Below, piece after piece: positions 52,701 through 63,121 of a stretch of DNA of 64,000 nucleotides; position 1 is the first letter of the stretch; each line of letters begins with the position of its first letter. The position numbers and the translations under genes are program-made. This DNA is from Lamellibrachia satsuma. Taxonomy: Eukaryota; Annelida; Polychaeta; Sabellida; Siboglinidae. The notes under the pieces were generated by a model, which worked only from the letters and a program-made list of their open reading frames with translations, ran no database searches and was not told the origin of the DNA. Location: positions 1,167,001 through 1,231,000 of the forward strand of contig BSQZ01000106.1 in NCBI GenBank assembly GCA_033239005.1, written 5' to 3'.

Positions 52701-55074
52701 AATGTTCATCGCTTGTAACATTCAAATCATACTGCATTGACATGTTGCCTGTTACCAATTGCCCTTTCCCAATATTCAGTTAATTATTTCAAAACAGTGC
52801 TAGATTAAGATTTACATGCAATGTTACCTTACACAGTTAGAAATGTGTAACTTAATTTTTACTTAGAACAAAACATGATATTGTGTAATAAAATAACCAT
52901 TACCATAGAAATAATATTTACACTAAACTGAACCAGCGTATTTATTGACTATTATGAAGCGGTATTTCCCACCCAAACATGGTAATGTTGACACCTATGA
53001 GATAATGGTCATATCATATTTCAAAACTGGTTCATTAAACCATATTTGGGCAGTCAAAATAGTTTATGCTTCTATGACAAGAACAAGCAGACTATGTACC
53101 TTTAGTACGTTAAATATCGCTGTACAATTGGTTTTCTCAGTATCAAGTGTATCATCCAAACAGCCTAACGCAGGTGTTTGGGTGGTTTTATAATGACTGC
53201 AGTGTCAATTAAGAGCTACTGTAAATTGAACTAGTCGTTATTGCAGTGGTGACAAGTGACTGTCTCAAGAAGTGCACTAACGCCATCTGGTTGACACAGA
53301 ATCCAGACCACGTCTGCACACGCTTCTTCTTCGTGTGAGTCTTTCGTCGTCTGTCTTTTCTTTATATTTGTACATGTATTTCTGGTAAATGAGAATGTCT
53401 AAAGGCCAGTTTACATGAGTGATTTTTGTCCCAATTGTGCCACTCTAAATTTGAGTTTGATGAAAGGTCAGGAACGGGTGCACCTGCTGCAAGTCACTGA
53501 TTGGCTACTGTTTCAAAATTGCGGCCAATTCTCCCTGATACAATCATAGTCGCAAGACAGCATGTCAGCAGACAGACTGGACAAAAGTCACTCATGCAAA
53601 CTGGCTTTAATGGCCATTTAAAAAATGTAATACTAATGTGATTAATGTTTAACGTTGGACCACTATATCTTTTCCTGTAGCTCCTTTAGCAACATTTGGT
53701 GATAGATGCCACCATTTCTTTCAATAGACTTGCATCACAACATTACATGACGAGTACAGACAAATATTGCAAGTAAATATAATACATTCTACTAATAATA
53801 CAGTCACACTTGCCACATTGTTTCAGCTGAAATCCATATTTTTGACTTCTGTATAAAACCATATAAAATCCATATATTTTTTATTGGTTCATTGGCCTAT
53901 AGCATTCCGATTGTGAGTCACCGAGTGTTGCCATCTATCAAGCTACGAAATATACTGACACCAAACAAAATCTGCTAGGTTTTGACGGAAATCTGCCTAA
54001 CATAAAAGATATTTGTGTTCCGACTGCTCGATTTTATACTCATCTAATGAACACAAGAAAAATACGAACTCTATCTTGATTTTTCCATTTGAAACAAATC
54101 CGTGTAAAAACCGGATACAGCCGTATATGTCCTCAACAATCCATATTTCGTATGGGAAATCCATATGATGTTGCTGTACTGAGTACTTAGGTATTTGTTA
54201 GAGTGCTTGTTGAACTTTTTATTCACTGTTGGCATTACATTTGTAGTTATGAGGATGACCAGGCAGGAGACAGTCAGGTCGATACACAGTCCAATGTCTA
54301 CAAAGATAAAATATTGCAGGCCGTCACATATCAATTCAGGTATGTCATCTGACCTGGTCTTTCAATGAATTGTGCCGGGTCATCATAAAATGAGTGAGGG
54401 TGCCCAAATTAGGCTTGTCATTAAACCAGGTATCTCCAGTAAAAGTCTGTATTTTTGAAAATATTGAGACATAAAAGTATGGTTGGATATACTTTTGAAC
54501 CAACCGAGAAGTTATAAATACAAATAAGTTCAGTATTATAGTATCCCGCAAAACAGTCATTTGGTTAAACCAATGAAAATCGCCAAACAGTCAACAGTCA
54601 CGTTAAAGCAGGTACTACTTGGATGTATATATCACTTCTGCATTCCTTCCAGTAGTGTTACACAGTTTGTACGCCTGTCTGCTGGTGTCTCATACATACA
54701 CACTGGATATGTGTCCAGAGCTTCCTAGGGCGTCAGTTTTAGCAAAATGGGCCTTATTGTTTGGAAGGTGCATGCATCCAGACCTAAGATTGATTTCTAG
54801 CCCAATAATTAATTGGCTACATACCTGCACACGTTGGTATGCATTGTGTAATTATATATGCTGGCCGGCATTTGTTTTTTGATAAATATAATCTTGCATA
54901 GATTATCACGAGCGTGTGTTTTGCAATGTAAAATTTTCTTTGTGGACATGTTTTTGTATTGCATTTAGTCATTTGTGTTTGCCAAATAAGGGTAATAGTT
55001 ACTTTTAATTGACATTTTTGGCAAATATATAATTAGTTATTTCCAGTAATTTTTGCTTTTTACGTTTTAGGTGA
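35416..55074 (+). CDS. PARP6: PARP6/PARP8-type mono-ADP-ribosyltransferase with UBA-like insert
   Basis: My 21 exons start at 35416, 36599, 37745, 38009, 38718, 39954, 40692, 40989, 41410, 41898, 45115, 46032, 46479, 49553, 50501, 51074, 51742, 52602, 53247, 54247 and 55071. They end at 35497, 36694, 37857, 38115, 38778, 40044, 40758, 41090, 41553, 42231, 45210, 46124, 46604, 49686, 50549, 51186, 51952, 52659, 53334, 54339 and 55074. The sum is 2,262 nt, or 753 residues. The N-terminus aligns with PARP8 (ADIQAIISACDIDPDCPFKD). The exon 5-7 region matches the shared RLHMSLSQYLDG block. Exon 9 adds a UBA-like unit (ALAQILSMGFPLTQARNALA). The catalytic half has the cysteine-rich NEFCVVCDEPHVFQNG, the HTPHQFLLLSSPPAKE block, FAFHGS with the NAD-binding His, GKGIYLSPMSS with the Tyr, and CTRFFFVYED. 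I see no Glu at the usual third position, consistent with mono-ADP-ribosylation. PARP6 and PARP8 cannot be separated here. Confidence 0.93.
35801..35880. repeat. 26-bp tandem repeat, three copies
   Basis: Units of gcgtggctgggtgttttagc ccatga start at 35803, 35829 and 35855, in PARP6/8 intron 1. Related gggctgaaccc-type words recur inverted near 36330-36410, hinting at a larger element from about 35.8 to 36.4 kb with no defined ends. Confidence 0.7.
38337..38367. repeat. (ACCC)n microsatellite
   Basis: Seven or so accc units in PARP6/8 intron 4. Confidence 0.9.
39347..39853. repeat. 44-bp tandem repeat
   Basis: About eleven copies of a unit with aacctgtaagcaatacaact and gggcagtgggcaggtccaaa, at exact 44-bp spacing, almost identical to each other. 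It lies in the PARP6/8 intron just before exon 6. Confidence 0.95.
40190..40508. repeat. 30-bp tandem repeat
   Basis: Diverged copies of actgctgctgacattgttac atactttgtc. The length is a multiple of three, so both strands are open (VVTYFTTVAD-type and VIKYVTTSAT-type repeats). It lies in PARP6/8 intron 6 and is not coding. Confidence 0.85.
41410..41553 (+). other. UBA-like domain exon of PARP6/8
   Basis: This exon encodes DDALAQILSMGFPLTQARNA followed by LAMSGGDTGRAVNLLI. The MGF loop and the three-helix spacing ending in A-x-x-L-L are the hallmarks of a ubiquitin-associated domain. It is a clean single exon (144 nt, phase 2 in and out). I do not recall this domain in vertebrate PARP6 or PARP8. 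Confidence 0.75.
43221..43610 (+). mobile_element. tRNA-derived SINE with duplicated B box
   Basis: It starts gggcacggtggtcgagtggt (A-box-like), then ggaccggggttcaaaacc (B box near 43272). A repeat of about 52 bp carries a second B box near 43325. The SINE body follows (gtctttcggaagagacacta, cctgttgtggactcagagtgg), ending around atgttggctgtttaatgg. It lies in PARP6/8 intron 10. A related tail is at 32390-32490. Confidence 0.85.
43710..44815. repeat. 56-bp satellite-like tandem array, interrupted by a SINE
   Basis: The unit contains aatgatatgcgccattctgc, acggtgtgacgtccagtgca and ataatgcgctgtct, with 56-bp spacing (for example 44236 and 44292). Central copies are nearly identical and the distal copies more diverged. 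It lies in PARP6/8 intron 10. Open minus-strand frames such as HYCTGRHTVQNGAYHCRQRI are products of the repeat. Confidence 0.92.
43849..44172 (+). mobile_element. tRNA-derived SINE inserted in the 56-bp satellite
   Basis: The element begins ggcgggcatccgtgacctag with an A box (tgacctagtggttaagg) and a B box (gagttcaagacc, about 43904). It ends in a T run (44162-44170) plus ac. The five bases ctgca flank both ends (43844-43848 and 44173-44177) within an otherwise normal satellite unit, as expected of a target-site duplication. Different family from the SINE at 43.2 kb. Confidence 0.85.
46697..46756. repeat. (CA)n microsatellite
   Basis: About thirty CA units in PARP6/8 intron 13. Confidence 0.95.
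46947..48925. repeat. 31-bp minisatellite, subfamily A
   Basis: About 64 copies of gactatggtttgtgacagcc attgtggaact with scattered single-base variants. Some longer blocks recur in the same order, for instance around a gctttttgccagcc variant at 47048, 47668 and 48070. This points to higher-order duplication. It fills most of PARP6/8 intron 13. Confidence 0.95.
48926..49390. repeat. 31-bp minisatellite, subfamily B
   Basis: About 15 copies of tactataatttgtgctagcc agtgtgggact, same 31-bp period but a distinct consensus. The first eight or so full copies are almost identical, and the last ones carry tagtttgtgctagcc. Confidence 0.95.
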
Positions 55075-55593
55075 TACAAGATGAGAGGTCGACTTCAGTT
55101 GTTTCCTTGTCCACAACGAAAGAAGGCATTCTGTTTGTTTCTGTTGATTTGTAATTTTAATCTAGTCTACAAACAAAGTTTGCATGCGTTGCTTTGATGC
55201 GAAGTCAAATATTAGTGAATGACATTATCAAATTATGCAAAATCGTGAAATAATCTGCTGACATATACATCATGATCTTTGATTCTTCCTCACATTGGAG
55301 GACAACATGGGCTCAAGTGGAAATGTTCACAATTGATTTAGCCCATTGTGAATCTAATTAATTGATGTTCACATTTGTAATATGTGAATATTTTATGTAG
55401 TGTGTGTTGCCGGTTTAATAAAACAGTGCATTGTTTTGTTAAAATCTTCAAAAGAATTGGCTTTCACCGTTAGACATTCACATTTGGGCTTACTAGTGAT
55501 CCTGATTTTGAAAAGATGGCCGATTGCTGTTTCTGTAGATAATTATTGAAGGAATCGTTATATTGGATTTTTTTTGTTAAGTTTATTAATAAA
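55075..55593 (+). other. PARP6/8 3' UTR with polyadenylation signals
   Basis: The final exon holds the stop codon one base after the acceptor (TGA 55072-55074). AATAAA occurs at 55417-55422 and 55588-55593; either could be used. Confidence 0.5.
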
Positions 55594-55983
55594 AAATATA
55601 TATGGAATATAATAAGTGTTTGTTATGACCTGTGAACATCAAAACAGCAGCACAGACAACAAATGTTTACATGATTATGCAAATATGTATGATATGTATG
55701 TACAATGTAATAGTGTTTTTCTTCTTTGCATGGTACAAAAACAAGTCTAACCATTAAAAAGTTTGTATATTTTTTGGAAAGTCAATTTACATGAACAATA
55801 ATGTTACATCAAAAAGTTATTACCGAAATGTCATTATCACAATATTTCATGATCAATAAAATATTCTCTATTTACAGGTTTAAAATGAAAACTATCAGAG
55901 TATCAAAATTTATGACTATTTATATGTGTCAATAAAATGTACAGTTTACAGATTGGTGACAAATGTTGTCTTTCTTGCCTGTC

Positions 55984-56130
55984 TACCCCGTATCAGACAT
56001 TGATCCCTGTATGGTCTCTACCCCGTATCAGACATTGATCCCTGTACGGTCTCTACCCCGTATCAGACACTGATCTCTGTATGGTCTCTACCCCATATCA
56101 GACACTGATCCATGTATGGTCTCTTCTCCG
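55984..56130. repeat. tandem repeat of about 36 bp, four copies
   Basis: The unit contains tctaccccgtatcagacatt and gatccctgtatggtc. Short array downstream of PARP6/8. Confidence 0.85.
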
Positions 56131-56256
56131 TTTATTTTTTTGTCATAATTATGATCTTTCTGTTTGATCTGAGATGAAAAGGTTTTGGTACAAATGAAAG
56201 TCAGTAACACTGGATATAGTGCCCATGCAAAAAACTGTGGCCTCACAACGTGGCCC

Positions 56257-56417
56257 AGCCCTCCTCCACGTGGGGAGAACTGGGCCACCACGTGGGGAGA
56301 ATTGGGCCACCACGTGGGAGAACTGGGCCACCACGTGGGAGAACTGGGCCACCATGTGGGAGAACTGGGCCACCACGTGGGAGAACTGGGCCATCACCTG
56401 GGAGAACTGGGCCACCT
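56257..56417. repeat. 21-bp tandem repeat
   Basis: About seven copies of a 21-22-bp unit with gggccaccacgtgggagaac t. Open frames across it (ELGHHVG, ENWATTW) follow from the period and are not a gene. Each unit contains cacgtg, an E-box palindrome. Confidence 0.9.
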
Positions 56418-57400
56418 GTTTGACATCATAAAAGAAGCAACTGTGCTAGAAACAAAACATAAATTGTAATGTTTTATAAATGTCAGAGGAATTGGTCTTA
56501 CTCATGACAGGTCGAACTAAGATTGAATATGTGCATGTGATCTATGCTGATAGAATGTTCGTTTGAAATGCAACACGAATTGTATAACAATGGTTTCTTT
56601 CATGCAATCTTGCTATGTTAAACGAACAAATAAAAAGACACCGCGACACGCGCTACCCCAATGACAGGGACATCAAATATCTACCTATGCTGTTGTTATT
56701 TGTTAAGTCGTCATTTCTTACATTTTAAACAGCTTTTCGTGTTTCAGATTTTAAGAAGATCAAAATAAAAAAATTACAATTAAAATACATGTAATGAATT
56801 AAAATACAAATTAACATACATTACAATTAAATTAAACGTTAAACCAAAAGTAACAACAAGGATTGGTTCTCCCAGCCACCAGGGAAACGCAGGTTGGCAC
56901 GTGCTCCTGGTCCTCTAAGCCATGATGTGCAGAAGCAACTTGCAAAAAGAAAGTTCGTTCTGATAAACTTATAAAAGTTAACTCTTATGAATTAGCCAAA
57001 TGTCCCGATGACATCGTAATTAGCAAATTATGGATGCACCTAGTATCTAGTATCTGGGTGCCTTCTGAATTCGCCGAGAAGAGAGTATGGCCTCAGAGGG
57101 GTGATCTCATTGTTACCCACTGTCGCTACTGCATTTTGTGTAGGATTTCTGTGAAGTGCCAACAGCCAAATAGCATCATTATTAAGATTCTACACTAAAC
57201 ATTTGTTTTGCCTGATTTAACGTTTCAGTCTGACAGTTGTGTCAACATAATAATAACAATTTAAAGTTAATTCGAATTGCATCGTATAAACTGATAAAAG
57301 TTCACTCTTATTTTATGAATTAGCCAAATGCCCCGATGACATCGTATAATTAGCCAATGTTATGTAAAATACTTCTATTGCACTAAAATGGGAGACCCAA
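56418..57400. other. intergenic, no gene recognised
   Basis: A repeated word (aaagttcactcttattt...gccaaatg-cccgatgacatcgta) occurs near 56975 and 57298, suggesting a local duplication. Nothing coding is recognised. Confidence 0.4.
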
Positions 57401-57900
57401 GCTCGGCAGCGCTCCAAGACAAAAGGGATTAAGCAGTTCATAACCGATCAACAGTTCCTGTTGTAAACAGTTGGAGGAGCTGTGGAGGATAAGCAAGTTA
57501 AGCAGGTGGGTTTTTAGTATACAGCGAAATGATATTATATTTCTAACATACTTAACACTAACAGGGAGTGAGTTCCAAGGAATAAATGCAGCTGAAAAAA
57601 GCTGTCTGGGCTGTCTTGCAGGAGTGAGCAGTGAATGTAAATATGCTGGTTGCTTGGATGAAAGTGTTTGATATAAGTAATTATACAGATCTTAAAAATA
57701 ATGCGATATCGGACAGGGAGCCAATACAATGGTTTAAGAAGTGGTCCTGAGTGAGAGAAACGAGGAGACCAGGTAACTACACTTTCCAAACAATTCTGCA
57801 CACGTTGAAGTGTCAAGATGTCCTAGAGCAGTTGCAATAGTTTTGGCGACAGCAAAAAACGTGTGACAAACGGTGGCGCCACAGCACGGAGCCTGGGTAA
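57401..57900 (-). mobile_element. LINE reverse-transcriptase fragment (CR1/L2-like), minus strand
   Basis: The minus strand encodes TLQRVQNCLESVVTWSPRFS and LLKPLYWLPVRYRIIFKICI, the familiar LQRVQN...LHWLPV-YRI-FK block of non-LTR polymerases. A NYCN-like piece precedes it and degraded C-terminal sequence follows. Confidence 0.75.
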
Positions 57901-59100
57901 TCGAGACTTAGAACAGCTGCGCGAATAACCTTGTCTTAACAAAGAAATGGGTGGGCTGAGGAATGATTATACAGGAACTCGCTATTTTCCATTTCTATAG
58001 CTCCAATCTCCATGAATTTCTCTACATGTTTTTTAAAAACTGTGTCTATTGACATTGCATATGATAGATGAGGGAAAGGAGTTCCACATGTTGTTTACTG
58101 AACAGAAAAAGGTGCCTTTAGTCCATAGACATAAATAGAACACCCGTTAGTAAAACAAGACCGCTAAGCCCTTATCAGTTGACACATGATATAGTGATGC
58201 CAGCATGGACCAGTGACATTCATGCTGCTGCACGGCAAGAACCCACTGGAGGCCCAGTGTTTATACTGTACAGCACCCAGTCTTCATCATATATCTATAG
58301 ATATACAGTACTAATAAGAGATTATTACTACATAGCTATATAAACCTAATACCTTATTACATGCACAATCTATCCATGCACCTTGTATATCAAATATCAT
58401 AACATATTAACTATAACAGTAGCACCAATATACATGATCGAAACTGAACTTTCTGAAGTGCTCTATACATGTATTAGGTAATGACTGCAAATTGTCAAAA
58501 TCTCATTAAGCCCTAATGGACATTCTTCTCTAAGGTCCCAAAAATATTCTTTTCTCATCTTCCAACACATTCCCCAGCAGCTCCATCACAGCCATTTCCA
58601 CCTGCAGATCAAGATCTTTCTCGAATGTTATCTGGCCAACTTGCAAAGTCATGTAAAGAAATGTGCTCTCTCATTTAAGCTGTCAATTGTTTTAGTAGGC
58701 AACCTTTCACATGGTTTGTCAAACAAATGCGTAGAATGAATGTGAATGTTGCAATGTGTACATAATGAGTTACATGATAGTGGTTCATACAACGAAATAA
58801 AGGCAAACAACGATCAAAAAGGGGAGAGCCTTATTAAATGCTTAATAAAGAAAAAAATCTTATTAATGAGCTGACATATAGTGGAGTTTTAAAAATGAGT
58901 TACAAATATGCCTACATGCACGCACACATTATTTATAAAACTGAATCCTACCCCTATAACATTTTATGTTGCACCCAATCAATGTGACTACTGGGAAACA
59001 CTTAATAAACGTATCTGTAATATATTGATATTTCAGAACATTTTCGAAACTGTTACATTCATTCACATATACACTAACACAGCACAAATATTTGTGACAT
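57901..59100. other. intergenic, no gene recognised
   Basis: Short open frames only. Possible LINE-like debris near 58070-58140. Confidence 0.4.
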
Positions 59101-59108
59101 AAATTACC

Positions 59109-59230
59109 TGAAAATAACAAGATGTTAGATCCTGTCTTCTGTCGATTCGTACAGCTGTAAGCCAAACAGGAAATAACCATATTCGTTGTCCCACAACTTT
59201 CTCCAGCAAGCCTCCAAAATGTTTGTCTTG
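59109..59230 (-). pseudogene. short coding-like remnant, minus strand
   Basis: The minus strand reads KTNILEACWRKLWDNEYGYF LFGLQLYESTEDRI followed by a stop (about 59225-59109). The composition is strikingly protein-like, but an in-frame TGA lies a few codons further upstream and no splice partner is visible. I do not recognise the family; an old exon or a transposon piece is possible. Confidence 0.25.
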
Positions 59231-59545
59231 GAGAGTTTAACACTAATGCACGATGCTCACTCCAGTATGAACAACCCAACTGCCCGCACTTATAACACAA
59301 CTGCTGGGAACACCTTCACCCAAATTAGTAATCAGTCTGGTGGCCATGCCCCATTAAGAACAAATGACATTGACAAATCTTCAAGTTAATTGGCTCCTGG
59401 TGTCATCGTCACTGGCTACTAGCCCGATAAGTTTATACTTCTCTGGTAGCCACCCCATCTTCGTTGCTTTTGTTTACCTTATATTGTACATGATGATGGT
59501 GAGGAGGAAATAAATTAACTTACTTACTCACTTACTCACTTACAT
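59231..59545 (+). mobile_element. possible retroposon ending in an (ACTT)n tail
   Basis: An open but unrecognised plus-strand sequence is followed by ggaggaaataaattaactta and four to five actt/actc units (59516-59545), like the tail of a LINE or SINE. The start is not defined. Confidence 0.3.
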
Positions 59546-60684
59546 ATGTTAGACAACTATTTGTAACATGCTATGTTCACACTATAAACAGTACTACCCT
59601 ATGTGTCATGCAGTGGATGCAACTGTTTCTGCCGTGCAATGAAATGCCGGCCAGTGGTCCACGACCGCTTCGCTGCAGTGAGCTGGCTTGTCGCTCTTGT
59701 TTATAGGGGGGTGATTAATGATGTAACTATGCTTTAGTCAGATATGGGTGTTACAATAGTGGCGCCACGTGGTGGGCATTTAACACCAGCCCCCTTTCAT
59801 AGCGCCCCTAGCGTAACGATACAAAATTAGAAATATTCTATCGAACTTTGTCATCGTCGGAGGTAAACTTTAAACTTTTGACTAATTTGTGTTGCTACCC
59901 AATCGGTGAAAACACCATTGTGCATATTCAGTATCGTAATATTACTATAAATTATTAACACGTGATGTGATGCAACATACAAAGCGCCTCTCGTTGTTCG
60001 AAGGGCGATATTAAGTGATGTTAATGAAATTCAACAGTGACTGGTGGTCGAGTGTTAACCACGGATGCTAAGTTTTGTTGACTCAGGTAACATTGAGTTA
60101 AGAAAAAAATTAAATGCTTTGGAATGCTTCCCAACCCAAGTTCTGGTATAATATGGGAACCAAGTAGATTGCCTGGTTTGTTACCAAATCTTGTAGGATG
60201 TCATAACTGTCATGACATAACTTGTATTTCAATCTAGACATTACCAGAACTAAGTGCTAAGTCCTTTAATGGTATTACAAGTTTATAATGGTACTTTCTG
60301 TATCTTGCTTGATGAGATACTACCTTTACAGCTAAACTGGGAGATAGTATAGTGAGTTTAGAAATTGAGATCACCAACTCTAAATAAACTATATCTGTCT
60401 GGGTAAGCCAATAGCTTCCTTGTCCACTTGCCATCTGGAACTTGTTGCTTGAGATGGCAATCTTGTTCAATCTCGTTAAATAAACATACAAAGCAAATCA
60501 GTATCACCCTGGCTCCAAATTCTGATTTGTTTTCAAACATTTGTAGTGATAGTTGCAGTCTGTCTTGTACTTTATTTAAATACTAACTTGTATCAGTCGT
60601 ATTTGATACAAAAGTGCATACACAGTGTGCTTGTTTTTAACATATTAGATTGTTACTGGACGGTGTGTTTTCCTTTGCTGAAGC
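59546..60684. other. upstream region of NAA35
   Basis: Holds a CR1 3' tail (60395-60485) and probably the NAA35 promoter and leader just before 60685. The block at 59740-59830 is relatively GC-rich. No other gene is recognised. Confidence 0.4.
60395..60485 (+). mobile_element. CR1 3' tail fragment
   Basis: Matches the CR1 copy at 15.6 kb over taagccaat, ttccttgtccacttgccatc, tggaacttgttg and gatggcaatcttgtt. Only the 3' end is present. Confidence 0.75.
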
Positions 60685-62280
60685 ATGGATGCCGCAGTGG
60701 ACAATGATCACTGTCTGCTCAGTGAATCAGGCCAGTGCCAGTACAACTGGATAGACATCACAGAAGAGTTTACTACGGCCTGTTCTGACCTGAAGCTTGG
60801 GGAACTCATGCATGATGCTAAGTAAGTTTTGTCCATTTTGGGAGGAATGTTCATCAAGTTAGCAGATTAATATTCAGATATAATTTTTTATTTATTAGTT
60901 AACTTGCTTTCTATGTTTCAACCACCTTCAGTTGCTTTCATCATGAACCAAATTCTGGGACTTAGTATTTTTCTGCTCACCAGATAGTATGGCAAGCAGA
61001 TTTTCCCACACAGTGCTGGGTCGGTAGATATATCTTTTTAAAATTGCATTTCCATCCTAACTCCTTGGCAAGCTGACAACCTCTCGCTCTTATGATACGG
61101 ATGCTGTGATTTGCTGTGTCCTTGAGCTTTAGTCCCACAGGATCTGGGTGCTACAGAAGTTCTACTGTCGATATTATTTTGTTCTTTCAGTTTTGGCCTT
61201 TTCGAGGCGATGTCTGCAATTGAGATGATGGACCCAAAAATGGATGCAGGTATGATGTGTAACCAGCGTCACAGCAGAGTGACCAGTCTACAGCAAGGGA
61301 TAGAGGTAATGTCAGTGTCGAGACTGTCATCAAATTGTCACACGTCTAGGATGGTATATTGTTAATGTTTTTCGTTTTTAAAATACACTTGTATCTTTGC
61401 TGGATTACAGGAAGTCGCATATTCAAACAGGACATAAAATTAATCCATTGTTGTTATATATATTAATATTAGAAATGAATTCACAAGCTTTATATTTTTT
61501 GTTGCTCATGATAAACATGCCTGTGGTAGTGCATCAGGATATCATATTTTTGCCTGCCAGTTAATAACTTATAAAAAACATTTGTAAACCAACCAGTAGA
61601 CAACAATTTGCACATTTAAATGTTATGCTTTGTCTTTAGACCAAAGAAAATGTAAAAAAAGTAATACATTTTTAATCTGTTTATATGGCCGCGAAAATAA
61701 TGTTGAATATGTTACATTTTGTTGAAAGTAACATTAGTTCTTTATAAAATGCATTTTACTTGTAGAGCCTCTATGCGTATGATGAAAATTATAAAAGTTT
61801 TTTAAGACTCGTACCATTATACTTTCTTGCCACTGCTATTATCTGAGCACTATGTTTTTATGACTTCACTGCACAGGCAGGGCTAGTGAAGGTCGTGGGA
61901 TTGACTGGACAAGAGATGACCGGGATTATTGATGACACATTGGCGTGTCTGGTAAGTAACATGCTCTCAACAAGCTGGGGTAGAACTATCTGTGTAGTCT
62001 CAGTGTCGTGTGAAATATATACACTCTGATGCAAATCTCATCATGATGTTTGGACCCTCATTATGAAAACACATATCATCATGGTAAGGTTAACTTTCAG
62101 GAATTTCTATGTATGGTGTTTTTTTTACTGGTTTATAGGATGGAAGTGATTTCTTTAGCCTTCAGCCTAGTCGAGTGGGATACTTTATGCTTCCCACTAT
62201 GGGAATGAACCCACCGGGTGTAACTGGGATCTTTATAGCAGGTTGTTAAAATGGCATGATTAACAATAATCACATAAGTG

Positions 62281-62370
<90 letters not shown>

Positions 62371-63110
62371 AACAAATATAATGATTAGTACCTTTTAAAG
62401 GGGCTCCAAATCTCATAGGGGGGTCCATATTTTGCTATGATATTTCGACCTCCGGGTCCAAATCACAACTCGCAAAGGCAGAAATTTTTTGCAAAGTTAT
62501 GGCTGAGTACATAATCAGGCAAAACTACGTCTATTCCACCTTCTTGACTGCCAAAACGTGTTTTAGCAAAGTACAATTTAACAATATATATTTGACCATT
62601 ATCTGTTTACGAATATCAACTTTGCTGTTCAGCGGGGCAGCCTAATGAGCGGATGAGTGGACCAGTTTATATACTGACAGCACTCGGAGGAGTAATGTGG
62701 CTACATTGATCATTATAAAAATACAAACGATTAACAAAACGTATAGTTCCAGACCATTTGCATGATCAAGCTACTACAACATATAATATTTATATATGTT
62801 ATTTATACTGTGCAACATATATATTTATATATGTGTTACAGTTTATACTATACAATTATTCAGTCACACTTTATACCAAAGGAGGTGACGCAAATTCTGC
62901 GTTGTCATACTGTATCAACAAACCCTGGTGACTGTTGTCAAGGTAACGTGGCTTGAGGGACATTCCCTGGCACAAACCGTCTTCACAAACCTTTACCTGC
63001 ATGACCCCAGTCTGCTGGAGGACTGTCACGTGAAGGCCTTCTCGCTGTGCATGCTCAAGATTGTTGAGAGTGTGCGTGACATCGTCAACCGTGCTGCTGT
63101 CTTTGAGGAG
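60685..63110 (+). CDS. NAA35: NAA35, auxiliary subunit of the NatC N-terminal acetyltransferase (5' part)
   Basis: Four exons are visible: 60685-60821, 61191-61305, 61877-61951 and 62943-63110, in phase, giving 165 residues. The gene runs off the window to the right. The N-terminus [22 protein letters not shown], the hallmark [21 protein letters not shown] and [17 protein letters not shown] are almost diagnostic of NAA35/Mak10. NatC acetylates proteins starting Met plus a hydrophobic residue. NAA35 is the ribosome-anchoring and stabilising subunit next to NAA30 and NAA38. About three quarters of the protein (vertebrate length about 725 residues) is missing. A 76-bp array starts within some 15 bp of the exon 4 donor. 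Confidence 0.95.
62284..62367. repeat. (TA)n microsatellite
   Basis: A pure alternating TA tract of about 84 bp in NAA35 intron 3. Confidence 0.95.
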
Positions 63111-63121
63111 GTAGGCAAACC

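Noticed and set aside
56149..56469. Repetitive frames (ELGHHVG, ENWATTW, QFSHVVA)
   Set aside because: Three frames are all open because the unit is 21 bp; no gene context.
57868..59770. Further CTCF-like words (ggtggcgccac, tggcgccacgtggtgg)
   Set aside because: They match the core poorly; the resemblance rests on palindromic ggcgcc or cacgtg words.
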